From Pseudomonadota bacterium (lineage in GTDB: Bacteria; Pseudomonadota; Gammaproteobacteria; Pseudomonadales; Azotimanducaceae): 51,740 nt of DNA. The notes under the pieces are model-generated. The model was not told the DNA's origin, made no database searches, and saw nothing but the letters and a program-made list of their open reading frames with translations. The position numbers and the translations under genes are program-made. Below, piece by piece: positions 26,497-35,547 of this stretch; the first letter of the stretch is position 1, and the number at the start of each line of letters is the position of its first letter. The stretch spans positions 1 through 51,740 of the forward strand of contig JAQBUI010000027.1 of assembly GCA_027624035.1 (NCBI GenBank), read 5' to 3'.

Positions 26497-28205
26497 TAGA
26501 TCTCAGCATTGCGGCCCTGCAGCAGAGCTACAGGGACGGTACACTGACCCCTGGGGAGGTGATGCAGCACATCCGGACACGGATCAACGAAACCGTGGAT
26601 CACAACGTGTGGATCACCGTCCTGGACCAGACCAGTATCGACGGATACGTCAAGACTTTGATGGCCAAGGCGCAGACGGAGCTGCCGTTGTGGGGCATTC
26701 CATTCGCCATCAAGGACAACATCGATCTTGCAGGCTGTCCTACCACGGCGGCGTGTCCGGACTTTGCCTATACCCCGACAGAATCCGCCCCGGTGGTCGC
26801 GAGGCTGATCGCGGCCGGTGCCATTCCCATCGGCAAGACCAATCTGGATCAGTTCGCCACCGGGCTAGTGGGCACTCGCTCACCGTACGGCGCCGTACGC
26901 AACGCGCTTGATCCAGAATACATCTCCGGTGGTAGCAGTGCCGGGTCGGCGGTCAGCGTGGCGCTCGGGCTGTGTAGCTTCGCCCTGGGCACCGACACGG
27001 CGGGCTCGGGTCGGGTTCCGGCCGCTCTGAATGAACTCGTCGGCTTCAAACCACCCCGGGGCTGGTGGTCCACTGGCGGGGTCGTTCCTGCCTGTCGATC
27101 CCTGGACTGTGTTTCGGTATTCGCCCATTCCGTCACCGATGTCCGGACAGCGTCCGCGGTGTGCGGCGGACCAGACCAGGACCCGTGGTCCCGTCAGGTG
27201 GAGTTCAGGAGCTTCGACCCGGGTCACCCCCGGGTCGGCATCATCGGTGATGCCGATCTTGATCCCTGTGATGATGAGGTCGTCGAGGCCTATCTGAAGT
27301 TCACTTCGAACCTTGCCGGTACAACCATCGACTATGCGCCGTTGCGTCAGGCGGCCGAATTGCTCTACTCCGGGCCATGGCTGGCGGAACGCCTCGCCGC
27401 GATCGATGACTTCATCGCCGGCCATTCCCAGAGCCTCTTTCCCGTCACCCTTGAGGTGATCAAACGGGGGGCAGACTTTTCCGCCGTGGATGCATTTCAG
27501 GGTCAATATCGCCTGGCGGAACTGAAGAAGAAAACTGATGCCCTGTTTGAGGACATGGACGTGCTGGTACTGCCCACCGTTCCCGGCACCTACACCATCG
27601 AAGCAGTGCAGAACGACCCGGTCGTCACCAACACCAGGCTGGGCACATACACAAATTTCGTGAACCTGCTGGACCTGTGCGCGATTTCAATCCCGGCTGA
27701 TCGACTCCCCAATGGCATGCCGTTTGGCGTCACCCTCATCGCGGCAGCTGGCCGGGATCATGCACTGATGGACCTGGCCAGCGCCTGGCTGTCGGAGCCA
27801 GGCCAAGCTTCGACGCGGCCGGGCGAGTTCCACCTCGCGGTCTGTGGCGCTCATCTTTCAGGACAGCCATTGAACAAGGACCTGCTCGCCCTCGGCGCCT
27901 GGCTGCTGGAATCATCCCGAACCTGCGACGATTACCGGCTCTACGCGCTACCCGATGGCAAGCGGCCCGCACTGATCAGGGACCCTGACCAGGGCCAGTC
28001 CATCGAGGTCGAAGTCTGGTCGCTGCCAGAGCGGCACGTCGCAGCCTTTCTGCGCACGGTTGCACCGCCACTGGGCATCGGTACGGTAGAACTGACCGAC
28101 GGCCGCCAGGTCGCCAGCTTCATTGCCGAACCCATCGCGGTCCGCGGCGCAAAGGAGATTACGGCATTCGGTGGCTGGCGGGCGTACAGGGCGTCGCTGG
28201 ACTGA
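26493..28205 (+). CDS. atzF: Allophanate hydrolase
   Basis: 570 residues. Amidase-signature domain about 1-440 with the Ser-cisSer-Lys triad visible as Lys74 (AIKDNID), Ser148 (GGSSAGSA) and Ser172 (DTAGSGRVP). A C-terminal allophanate-hydrolase domain (about 448-570, starting LAVCGAHLSG, with EVEVWSLP) follows. It converts allophanate to ammonia and CO2, completing guanidine breakdown; it could equally serve a urea-carboxylase route. ATGA overlap with the carboxylase stop implies coupling. No clear terminator was seen before the urtA promoter region. Length matches AtzF-type enzymes. Confidence 0.93.
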   Translation: MIDLSIAALQQSYRDGTLTPGEVMQHIRTRINETVDHNVWITVLDQTSIDGYVKTLMAKAQTELPLWGIPFAIKDNIDLAGCPTTAACPDFAYTPTESAPVVARLIAAGAIPIGKTNLDQFATGLVGTRSPYGAVRNALDPEYISGGSSAGSAVSVALGLCSFALGTDTAGSGRVPAALNELVGFKPPRGWWSTGGVVPACRSLDCVSVFAHSVTDVRTASAVCGGPDQDPWSRQVEFRSFDPGHPRVGIIGDADLDPCDDEVVEAYLKFTSNLAGTTIDYAPLRQAAELLYSGPWLAERLAAIDDFIAGHSQSLFPVTLEVIKRGADFSAVDAFQGQYRLAELKKKTDALFEDMDVLVLPTVPGTYTIEAVQNDPVVTNTRLGTYTNFVNLLDLCAISIPADRLPNGMPFGVTLIAAAGRDHALMDLASAWLSEPGQASTRPGEFHLAVCGAHLSGQPLNKDLLALGAWLLESSRTCDDYRLYALPDGKRPALIRDPDQGQSIEVEVWSLPERHVAAFLRTVAPPLGIGTVELTDGRQVASFIAEPIAVRGAKEITAFGGWRAYRASLD

Positions 28206-28259
28206 ACCTCACCGAGCGTGAACCAGTTCGGCGCACAAAGACTGATTGAAAACGCTGAC

Positions 28260-28276
28260 TGCTCAGATCCGGTGCG
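28260..28276 (+). promoter_or_regulatory. Possible NtrC site upstream of urtA
   Basis: TGCTCAGATCCGGTGCG fits the NtrC dyad pattern at about 9 of 14 positions, mainly in its right half (GGTGC). It lies only about 30 bases upstream of the -24 box. Weak on its own, but supported by the promoter type. Confidence 0.3.
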
Positions 28277-28304
28277 CGTTTACCTGATTTCGGGCCAGAT
28301 TTCC

Positions 28305-28320
28305 TGGCACGGTTGTTGCG
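28305..28320 (+). promoter_or_regulatory. Sigma-54 promoter of the urt-ure operon
   Basis: TGGCACGGTTGTTGCG is a near-perfect -24/-12 element (TGGCACG-N4-TTGC). Predicted start near 28331, about 64 bases before urtA. This implies NtrC-type activation under nitrogen limitation. Confidence 0.75.
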
Positions 28321-28394
28321 TTTTTCTCTGTTACAAGAACTTCTACACCACTTCTGCTGCCCTGTAGCAGATTCACATACCTCAAGGAAAACAC

Positions 28395-29678
28395 ATGAAG
28401 CGCATAGGAAGAAACCTGATGGTCGCAGTACTACTGGCTGCGACCAGCTCCATTGCAACCGCTGCGGACACGATCAAAGTGGGCATACTGCACTCACTGT
28501 CGGGAACCATGGCCATCAGCGAGACCACTCTCAAAGACACCATTCTCATGATGGTGGAAGAACAGAACGCCGCTGGCGGTCTGCTTGGCAAGAAACTGGA
28601 GGCCGTTGTCGTGGACCCGGCATCCAACTGGCCCCTGTTTGCCGAGAAGGCGAGAGAGCTGATTGCCAAGGAGAAGGTCGACGTGGTCTTCGGATGCTGG
28701 ACGTCTGTATCCCGAAAGTCAGTCCTGCCGGTATTTGAAGAATTGAACAGCCTGCTGTTCTACCCGGTTCAGTACGAAGGCGAAGAGTCTTCAAAGAATG
28801 TTTTTTACACTGGCGCAGCCCCCAACCAGCAGGCCATCCCGGCGGTTGACTATCTGATGAACGATATTGGCGCAAAACGCTGGGTGCTGGCCGGTACTGA
28901 CTACGTCTACCCCAGAACCACCAACAAGATTCTGGAGGCCTACCTGAAGGCCAAAGGCGTCAAGGATGACGACATCATGATCAGCTACACACCATTCGGC
29001 CATTCTGACTGGCAGTCCATTGTGGCGGACATCAAGAAGTTCGGTAATGCCGGCAAGAAAACCGCCGTGGTCTCTACCATCAACGGTGATGCAAACGTAC
29101 CCTTCTACAAGGAACTGGGTAACCAGGGCATCTCCGCCGAGGACATTCCGGTCATCGCCTTCTCTGTCGGTGAGGAGGAACTTTCCGGGATCGATACCGG
29201 CCCGCTGGTCGGCCATCTCGCGGCCTGGAACTACTTCATGAGTGTGGACGCAGAGGTCAATGATGACTTTATTGACGGCTGGCTGGACTTCATCGACGAC
29301 GAAGCCCGGGTAACCAACGATCCTATGGAGGCGCACTACATCGGCTTCAAGATGTGGGTTGAAGCAGTCAGAAAGGCTGGCACCACCAGCCCCTCGGCAG
29401 TCCAGGATGCCATCATCGGTGTCGCGGTTCCGAACCTCTCTGGTGGCATTGCCACCATGATGCCGAACCATCACATCACCAAACCGGTGCTCATTGGCGA
29501 AATTCAGGACGATGGCCAGTTCGATATCGTGTGGCAGACACCCGGCACGGTACCAGGCGACGCATGGTCTGATTTCCTGCCAGGGTCCAGGGACATCACT
29601 GCCGACTGGCAGCAGCCGCTTTCCTGTGGCAACTACAATGTCAAAACGGGCAAGTGCTCCGGGCAGAACTACGAATAA
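28395..29678 (+). CDS. urtA: Urea ABC transporter substrate-binding protein
   Basis: 427 residues. Signal peptide about 1-24 (LMVAVLLAATSSIATAAD), then the leucine/amide-binding fold with the UrtA start DTIKVGILHSLSGTMAISETTLKD, GCWTSVSRKSVLPVFEE and YPVQYEGEE. Near the C-terminus HHITKPVLIGEIQDDGQFDIVW and two cysteines in CGNYNVKTGKCSG are typical of UrtA. It captures urea (or short amides) in the periplasm. AAGGA lies 7-8 bases before the ATG. First gene of a 12-gene run, behind a sigma-54-like promoter; a hairpin follows the gene. Confidence 0.95.
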   Translation: MKRIGRNLMVAVLLAATSSIATAADTIKVGILHSLSGTMAISETTLKDTILMMVEEQNAAGGLLGKKLEAVVVDPASNWPLFAEKARELIAKEKVDVVFGCWTSVSRKSVLPVFEELNSLLFYPVQYEGEESSKNVFYTGAAPNQQAIPAVDYLMNDIGAKRWVLAGTDYVYPRTTNKILEAYLKAKGVKDDDIMISYTPFGHSDWQSIVADIKKFGNAGKKTAVVSTINGDANVPFYKELGNQGISAEDIPVIAFSVGEEELSGIDTGPLVGHLAAWNYFMSVDAEVNDDFIDGWLDFIDDEARVTNDPMEAHYIGFKMWVEAVRKAGTTSPSAVQDAIIGVAVPNLSGGIATMMPNHHITKPVLIGEIQDDGQFDIVWQTPGTVPGDAWSDFLPGSRDITADWQQPLSCGNYNVKTGKCSGQNYE

Positions 29679-29708
29679 TGATGCCCGATAGTCCTTGATC
29701 TGAACCCA

Positions 29709-29733
29709 GGTGAGCGGCACTCTGCCGCTCACC
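29709..29733 (+). terminator. urtA-urtB intergenic hairpin (attenuator or stabiliser)
   Basis: A perfect 11-bp stem, ggtgagcggca/tgccgctcacc, with a 3-base loop, followed by a weak T-stretch (cctttt). It could end part of the transcripts, or protect the urtA message 3' end, so that binding protein exceeds permease. It also speaks against a urtB start at the GTG at 29710, which would lie in the stem. Confidence 0.7.
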
Positions 29734-29760
29734 CACCTTTTCCCTGTCGGAGTTTCCCGC

Positions 29761-31407
29761 GTGCCTGTGTCACCCATCACCATCAGATCATGGCTTCTCG
29801 CCTCTCTGGCAGGTTTGTCGTGCTTGATGGCGACGGGACACACCCTGGCGGCGACTGCGGCGGACATCGAATCTGAATTCGCCAGGACGGTCACTTCCCT
29901 GTATGCCGATTCATACGATGAAAAGGCCAGCATCGCAGCCAGTCTGGCGGAAATGGAACATCCACGCGTTGACCTCATCCTCAGCGCACTCATTGAGGGA
30001 AATCTGTATCGCGAACGGCGCACGGACGTGATCGTCATCGCCCGCTCGCTTGATGATGGTGGCTATCATCTTACAGATGCAGTCACCGGCGAGGACATGG
30101 GGGACGTGGGACGGCGAGGTGCACGAAAGATCAGCGTCAACAACAGCCTTCGAAGGCAACTGAAGGGGCTGGTCGCCGGGCGTCAACTGAATGTTGGTAG
30201 CCCATCCGACCGCATTGCCGCGATCGAGGATATTGTTAACGCCGGAGATGAAGAACTGAGCGACGTGCTGCGCGCACGCGCGGAAAAAGAGAATGATCCT
30301 GATGTGCTGGAGGCCATTTCCATTGCATTGATCATCTTTGATCTGGATGCCGTCGATGAGGCCCGAAAGCTCGCTGCCGTCGAAGCCAGCGCCACAAACC
30401 TGCACCCTCTGGTACGGAGAAAGCTCACCGCCATCGCTGCCGATGAGTCCGAGGTCGATGAACTGCGTGCGGCTGCAAAGACTTCACTGGCCGAGATCAC
30501 CCGCCGGGTAGAACGATATCAGATGGTTGAAACCCTGTTTTTCGGGCTGAGCCTCGGCTCGATCCTGGTCCTGGCAGCGATTGGACTTTCCATTACGTTT
30601 GGCGTCATGGGCGTCATCAACATGGCCCATGGCGAGTTGATCATGCTGGGAGCTTACACCACCTATGTGATCCAGACCGTGTTTCCAAATGCCCTGGAAT
30701 ACTCGCTCCTGCTGGCCATTCCTGCCGCGTTCGTGGTCTCCGGTCTCGTCGGCATTGCCATCGAGCGTGGCGTGATCCGCTTCCTGTACGGCCGCCCGCT
30801 GGAGACGCTGCTTGCCACCTTCGGGGTCAGCCTGATTCTGCAGCAGGCGGTGCGAACGATCTTCTCGCCCTTGAATCGTGCGGTGGCAACGCCGGAGTGG
30901 ATGAGCGGTTCGCTGCAGGTCGCCCAGGGCCTGTCAATCACCTATAACCGCCTGTACATCTTTATTTTCGCGCTGCTCGTGTTCGCTGCACTGCAGGCCA
31001 TTTTGCGGCGTACCCGGCTTGGCCTGGAGGTTCGCGCCGTCACCCAGAATCGAGACATGGCACGGGCCATGGGTATCCGCAATACCCGGGTGGACATCAT
31101 GACGTTTGGCCTCGGGTCCGGTATCGCGGGCGTCGCTGGTGTGGCGTTGTCACAGCTCACCAATGTGGGCCCCAACCTTGGCCAGGGGTACATCGTGGAT
31201 TCGTTTATGGTGGTAGTGTTCGGCGGCGTGGGTAACCTGTGGGGCACCCTGGTCGCGGGCCTGTCCCTCGGGATCGTCAACAAATTCCTGGAGCCCGAAG
31301 CCGGTGCCGTCATGGCGAAGATCCTGGTGCTCATCTTTATCATTCTCTTTATTCAGAAGCGGCCGCGGGGTCTGTTCCCGCAGAAGGGCCGGGCGGCGGA
31401 CGGCTGA
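29761..31407 (+). CDS. urtB: Urea ABC transporter permease UrtB
   Basis: About 548 residues from the GTG at 29761, which has GGAG 9 bases upstream; the GTG at 29710 is inside a hairpin. A signal-like segment (LLASLAGLSCLMATGHTLA) is followed by a soluble helical domain of about 220 residues (charged, HEAT-like), as in other UrtB proteins. A LivH-type permease domain follows, with GVMGVINMAHGELIMLGAYTTY and FGLGSGIAGVAGVALSQ. The stop overlaps the urtC start (TGATG). Works with UrtC, UrtD and UrtE in urea uptake. Confidence 0.92.
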   Translation: MPVSPITIRSWLLASLAGLSCLMATGHTLAATAADIESEFARTVTSLYADSYDEKASIAASLAEMEHPRVDLILSALIEGNLYRERRTDVIVIARSLDDGGYHLTDAVTGEDMGDVGRRGARKISVNNSLRRQLKGLVAGRQLNVGSPSDRIAAIEDIVNAGDEELSDVLRARAEKENDPDVLEAISIALIIFDLDAVDEARKLAAVEASATNLHPLVRRKLTAIAADESEVDELRAAAKTSLAEITRRVERYQMVETLFFGLSLGSILVLAAIGLSITFGVMGVINMAHGELIMLGAYTTYVIQTVFPNALEYSLLLAIPAAFVVSGLVGIAIERGVIRFLYGRPLETLLATFGVSLILQQAVRTIFSPLNRAVATPEWMSGSLQVAQGLSITYNRLYIFIFALLVFAALQAILRRTRLGLEVRAVTQNRDMARAMGIRNTRVDIMTFGLGSGIAGVAGVALSQLTNVGPNLGQGYIVDSFMVVVFGGVGNLWGTLVAGLSLGIVNKFLEPEAGAVMAKILVLIFIILFIQKRPRGLFPQKGRAADG

Positions 31408-32507
31408 TGATTCTCAACACACTCATGAAGTCAGAATTCCTGGACCGGGGTGGCAAGGTCCTGTTGCTGGTTCTGCTGGTGATGCTGATCACGGTGCCAG
31501 CGGCCAACCTGCTGATCCCCGCTGATTCGTTCTTTCACGTATCGACCTACACCGTGACGCTGCTCGGCAAGTACCTGTGCTACGCGCTGCTCGCGATATC
31601 GCTGGACCTTGTCTGGGGCTACTGCGGCATCCTGAGCCTGGGACACGGCGCCTTTTTTGCCCTCGGCGGCTATGCCATGGGCATGTATCTGATGCGTCAG
31701 ATCGGCACCCGGGGGGTCTATGGTCATCCGGAGCTGCCGGACTTCATGGTGTTTCTCAACTGGGAAGAACTGCCCTGGTACTGGTATGGCTTTGATCAGT
31801 TCTGGCTTGCCATGCTCATGGTCATGCTGGTTCCAGGTGTGCTGGCTTTCCTGTTCGGATGGCTGGCGTTTCGCTCCAGGGTATCCGGCGTTTATTTGTC
31901 GATCATGACCCAGGCCCTGACTTATGCCCTGATGCTGGCCTTCTTCCGAAACGAGATGGGCTTTGGCGGCAATAACGGACTGACGGATTTCAAGGAGATT
32001 CTGGGCGCCAGCCTGCAATCGGATGTGACCCGGGTGATGCTGTTTGTGTGCTCGGTTGCGGCCCTGGCACTCGGCTACCTGGTGTGCCGGTTTATCGTCA
32101 CATCCAAACTGGGGCAGGTCGTCACGGCCGTGCGCGATGCCGAGTCCAGGACCCGCTTCATCGGCTACCGGGTGGAACGCTATCAGGTCTGGGTCTTCAC
32201 CGTGTCGGCGGTGATCGCCGGCATCGCGGGTGCGCTCTATGTACCACAGGTGGGGATCATCAATCCCAGCGAATTCCAGCCGCTGAACTCTATTGAACTG
32301 GTGGTCTGGGTCGCACTTGGCGGCCGGGCGACACTGTACGGAGCTGCACTGGGAGCCGGGGTCGTCAACTATTTCAAGACGGTTCTGACGGGCGCCTTGC
32401 CGGAAGTCTGGCTGTTTGTCCTGGGGGCACTGTTCGTCCTCGTCACCACTACATTGCCCAAAGGTCTGGTCGGCATTCGCGACCAGCTGAGGCGGTCCCA
32501 TGCGTGA
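31407..32507 (+). CDS. urtC: Urea ABC transporter permease UrtC
   Basis: 366 residues. LivM-type permease with about 8-10 helices; family text includes LDLVWGYCGILSLGHGAFFALGGYAMGMYL (split by the loop), ELPWYWYGFDQFWLA in the long periplasmic loop, NNGLTDFKEI and GIAGALYVPQVGIINP. The ATG at 31407 shares bases with the urtB stop. The 3' end overlaps urtD by 8 bp. Operon order urtABCDE is the standard one. Confidence 0.93.
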   Translation: MILNTLMKSEFLDRGGKVLLLVLLVMLITVPAANLLIPADSFFHVSTYTVTLLGKYLCYALLAISLDLVWGYCGILSLGHGAFFALGGYAMGMYLMRQIGTRGVYGHPELPDFMVFLNWEELPWYWYGFDQFWLAMLMVMLVPGVLAFLFGWLAFRSRVSGVYLSIMTQALTYALMLAFFRNEMGFGGNNGLTDFKEILGASLQSDVTRVMLFVCSVAALALGYLVCRFIVTSKLGQVVTAVRDAESRTRFIGYRVERYQVWVFTVSAVIAGIAGALYVPQVGIINPSEFQPLNSIELVVWVALGGRATLYGAALGAGVVNYFKTVLTGALPEVWLFVLGALFVLVTTTLPKGLVGIRDQLRRSHA

Positions 32508-33321
32508 ACCACTGATCAATCGCGACCGGGTCTTCGAGTTCCTGATCGAGCCACCGACGCGGGAAGAATTGGTAAACACCGCGGGCGGCGTGATCCTTTA
32601 TCTGGAAGACATCACCGTGTCTTTCGATGGTTTTCGCGCCCTCAACGGGCTGACCCTGTACATCAATACCGGCGAGCTGCGTTGCATCATCGGACCCAAC
32701 GGCGCGGGCAAGACCACCCTGATGGATGTGATCACCGGCAAGACCCGGCCGGACTCCGGCACGGCGTTCTTCGGGCAACGGGTGGACCTGCTTAGAATGT
32801 CGGAACCCCAGATTGCCTCGGTGGGCATTGGCCGGAAATTTCAGAAGCCCACCGTATTTGAACAGCACACCATCCACACCAATCTGGAACTTGCGATGGA
32901 AGCCGACAAGCGGGTCTGGCCGACGCTGTTTCATAAACTGACCGGTGCACAGCGGGACCGCATCGACGAGGTGCTGGACCTGATTGGCCTCAAGGATCTG
33001 GCCAGGGAACGTGCCGGGGCACTGTCTCATGGTCAGAAGCAATGGCTGGAGATCGGCATCCTGCTGATGCAGAATCCACTGCTGCTGCTGGTGGATGAGC
33101 CGGTCGCGGGCATGACGCAGCAGGAAACCGAGGCCACGGCCGCGCTGCTCAATCGCCTTGCCGGTGATCACTCCGTGGTGGTGGTTGAACACGATATGGA
33201 GTTTGTGCGCTCCATCGCGCGGCAGGTCACCGTACTGCATGAGGGTGCCGTGCTCGCAGAGGGCGCCTTCGATGACATCCAGAACAATGATCGGGTCCGC
33301 GAAGTCTACCTGGGGTCGTGA
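32500..33321 (+). CDS. urtD: Urea ABC transporter ATPase UrtD
   Basis: 273 residues. A roughly 27-residue N-terminal extension (MREPLINRDRVFEFLIEPP) precedes the LivG-like core. Walker A GPNGAGKTT is intact, the signature is LSHGQKQWLEI (SHGQ variant, usual in UrtD), and Walker B LLLLVDEPVAGMT, with VVEHDMEFV following. It energises urea import. The start overlaps urtC; the TGA at 33319-33321 overlaps the urtE ATG. Confidence 0.94.
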   Translation: MREPLINRDRVFEFLIEPPTREELVNTAGGVILYLEDITVSFDGFRALNGLTLYINTGELRCIIGPNGAGKTTLMDVITGKTRPDSGTAFFGQRVDLLRMSEPQIASVGIGRKFQKPTVFEQHTIHTNLELAMEADKRVWPTLFHKLTGAQRDRIDEVLDLIGLKDLARERAGALSHGQKQWLEIGILLMQNPLLLLVDEPVAGMTQQETEATAALLNRLAGDHSVVVVEHDMEFVRSIARQVTVLHEGAVLAEGAFDDIQNNDRVREVYLGS

Positions 33322-34016
33322 TGCTGAAGATAACCGGACTGAACCAATATTACGGCCAGTCCCACACGCTGTGGGACGTCGACCTTGAGATCGACCGCGG
33401 CAGCTGCGTTTCACTGATCGGGCGCAACGGCGTCGGCAAGACCACGCTGCTGGGTTGCATCATGGGCCTGTTACCGGTCTCTTCAGGTTCTATACTGTTT
33501 AACGACACAGAACTGACCCGGCTGGCCGCTGAACAGCGCGCCCCCATGCACATCGGCTACGTTCCCCAGGGCCGGATGATCTTCCCCCTGATGACTGTCG
33601 AGGAAAACCTGCTGACTGGTCTCGGCGCCCTGCCAAAACCGGACCGGCATCTGCCCGAACTGATATTTGAGTTGTTCCCGGTCCTCAAGACCATGATGCG
33701 CCGACGCGGCGGAGACCTCTCTGGCGGCCAGCAACAACAGCTCGCCATCGCCCGCGCGCTGGTCCTGCGCCCTGAACTGCTGATACTCGACGAACCGACA
33801 GAGGGCATCCAGCCCAACATCGTCCAGGAGATCGGTGAAGTGATCGTGCGTCTGAACAACGAACTGGATATGACCGTGCTGGTGGTGGAACAGAAGCTGC
33901 CCTTCGTGCGCCGTGTGGCAAGCCACTTCCATATCATGAACAAAGGTGAGATTGTGGCGTCCAATGAAATGGAAGCGTTGTCTGATCAGATGATCCAGGA
34001 ATATCTGTCCGTATGA
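33321..34016 (+). CDS. urtE: Urea ABC transporter ATPase UrtE
   Basis: 231 residues of LivF type. Walker A GRNGVGKTT, Q-loop GYVPQGRMIFP, signature LSGGQQQQLAIARAL and Walker B LLILDEPTEGIQP are all present. The ATG at 33321 was chosen over the GTG one codon upstream because of the one-base coupling with the urtD stop. The stop overlaps ureD by 4 bp (ATGA), so transport and urease genes are translationally linked. Confidence 0.94.
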   Translation: MLKITGLNQYYGQSHTLWDVDLEIDRGSCVSLIGRNGVGKTTLLGCIMGLLPVSSGSILFNDTELTRLAAEQRAPMHIGYVPQGRMIFPLMTVEENLLTGLGALPKPDRHLPELIFELFPVLKTMMRRRGGDLSGGQQQQLAIARALVLRPELLILDEPTEGIQPNIVQEIGEVIVRLNNELDMTVLVVEQKLPFVRRVASHFHIMNKGEIVASNEMEALSDQMIQEYLSV

Positions 34017-34834
34017 GCGAGCGACCTGGCTGGGCGGCGCAGATTGACCTCATGGCCGAACAGCGCCACGGACGCCCGGTTCTTACCCGTCGCTGCCATG
34101 CAGGCCCGCTGCGAATCCAGAAACCGTTTTATCCGGAGGACGGTACCTGCCACATCTACCTGCTGCATCCCCCTGGTGGTGTCGTTGGCGGAGATCGGCT
34201 GGACATGAGGGTCGAGGCGGCAGCCAATGCCCAACTGCTCATCACCACACCCGCCGCCACCAAAATCTACCGCAGTACCGGGGCGGGGAGCGAGATCGAT
34301 ATTCATATTCGGGCCGCCGACGGCGCATCGGTCGAGTGGCTGCCCATGGACACCCTGTTGTTCGGTGCAAGCCGCCTGCACCAGACCACTACCGTAGAAC
34401 TCTCCAGTCTTTCGCGATTCTGCGGATGGGAGATGGTCGCACTCGGCAGGCCCATGAGCGGCGATGACTACTCATCAGGGCAGTACCGGGCGCAGCTGCG
34501 AATCAGCGTCAATGGAATACCAACGCTGGTCGAGCGGCTGAGCTTCTCCGCCACTGACGACATTATTACGGCGCCATGGGGGCTTTCCGGCCACCGGGCC
34601 TTTGGGGCCCTGTACGCCTACCCGGCAGACCGCGACGTGCTGACTCACGTTCGTCAACTGCTGGAAGCATGGCCGGACGAGGTAACTGCCACCCTGGTAG
34701 ACGGATTTCTGGTAATCAGGTCTTTGACTGCCAGAAGCCATGACTTGAAAGAACGGTTCATAACGCTCTGGCAACGCATCCGGCAAATGATTCTGGGGCT
34801 CGCCCCCTGCCCGCCCAGAATCTGGGCGACCTGA
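34013..34834 (+). CDS. ureD: Urease accessory protein UreD
   Basis: 273 residues. UreD hallmarks are LHPPGGVVGGDRL, TTPAATKIYRS and EWLPMDTLLFGAS. UreD is the scaffold that binds the urease apoprotein and receives the UreF-UreG complex for nickel and CO2 insertion. It overlaps urtE by 4 bp. An 81-bp gap to ureA follows, the largest in the urease part; the end of the protein (about residues 240-273) is rich in Arg and Pro. Confidence 0.93.
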   Translation: MSERPGWAAQIDLMAEQRHGRPVLTRRCHAGPLRIQKPFYPEDGTCHIYLLHPPGGVVGGDRLDMRVEAAANAQLLITTPAATKIYRSTGAGSEIDIHIRAADGASVEWLPMDTLLFGASRLHQTTTVELSSLSRFCGWEMVALGRPMSGDDYSSGQYRAQLRISVNGIPTLVERLSFSATDDIITAPWGLSGHRAFGALYAYPADRDVLTHVRQLLEAWPDEVTATLVDGFLVIRSLTARSHDLKERFITLWQRIRQMILGLAPCPPRIWAT

Positions 34835-34915
34835 CCAGACAAGAACAGCCTGGCGCAATTGCATATCGCATATCGCGTAGAGAGAGAACCAGGAAAACAC
34901 ACGAGAGGAGAACAC

Positions 34916-35218
34916 GTGGAACTGACCCCGAGAGAAAAGGACAAGCTGCTGATCTTTGTCGCGGCCCAGCTCGCTGAGCAGCGCCGGGCCAGGGGCGTCA
35001 AGCTGAACTATCCTGAATCCGTGGCGCTGATCTCCGCCGCCATCATGGAAGGCGCCCGCGACGGACAATCCGTAGCCGCCCTGATGGCCGCAGGCACACA
35101 GATCCTGAAGCGCGAGGATGTGATGGAAGGCATCCCGGAACTGCTGGGCGAGGTCCAGATAGAGGCCACCTTTCCTGACGGCACCAAACTGGTCACCGTC
35201 CACAACCCGATTACCTGA
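34916..35218 (+). CDS. ureA: Urease gamma subunit
   Basis: 100 residues, the standard length for a separate UreA. Sequence from [20 protein letters not shown] through [21 protein letters not shown] and [20 protein letters not shown] is diagnostic. The start is a GTG at 34916 behind GAGGAG; an in-frame ATG at 34859 lies upstream but has no ribosome binding site and would add residues not seen in the family. Part of the (UreABC)3 enzyme. Confidence 0.95.
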   Translation: MELTPREKDKLLIFVAAQLAEQRRARGVKLNYPESVALISAAIMEGARDGQSVAALMAAGTQILKREDVMEGIPELLGEVQIEATFPDGTKLVTVHNPIT

Positions 35219-35229
35219 CAGGAGCCGAC

Positions 35230-35547
35230 ATGATTCCCGGAGAACTGCTGATAGAACCTGGTGAGATAGTCCTCAATGAAGGCCGGGAGACCTGTGAGAT
35301 CACCGTGGCCAATACCGGAGACCGACCGATACAGGTGGGCTCGCACTATCACTTCTTTGAAACCAATGGCGCCCTCACGTTCGACCGTGCCGCCAGCCGT
35401 GGCTTCAGGCTGAACATACCCGCCGGGACTGCCGTGCGCTTCGAGCCCGGCCAGACCCGGACCGTTGAGTTGGTCGCGCTCGCGGGGGCGCGCGCCGTCT
35501 ACGGGTTCAATGCCGCGATCATGGGCCCCCTGGAGGCAACATCATGA
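35230..35547 (+). CDS. ureB: Urease beta subunit
   Basis: 105 residues. Diagnostic segments are [38 protein letters not shown] and [17 protein letters not shown] [18 protein letters not shown] precedes the ATG. It overlaps ureC by 4 bp (ATGA). Subunit of the cytoplasmic urease; the beta part is not fused to gamma, as usual in Proteobacteria. Confidence 0.95.
   Translation: MIPGELLIEPGEIVLNEGRETCEITVANTGDRPIQVGSHYHFFETNGALTFDRAASRGFRLNIPAGTAVRFEPGQTRTVELVALAGARAVYGFNAAIMGPLEATS

Noticed and set aside
29710..29760. UrtB start at the GTG at 29710
   Set aside because: This codon lies inside a perfect hairpin stem, and a better start with GGAG is at 29761.
28791..30038. Long open frame (415 codons) antisense to urtA and urtB
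   Set aside because: A high-GC shadow. urtA and urtB have clear family motifs and no ribosome binding site supports the antisense frame.
31431..32579. Long open frame (382 codons) antisense to urtC
   Set aside because: A shadow rich in Gln, His and Asp, with no recognisable domain, fully covered by a well-supported permease gene.
32449..33414. Open frame antisense to urtD
   Set aside because: It lies opposite an intact ABC ATPase and has no domain of its own.
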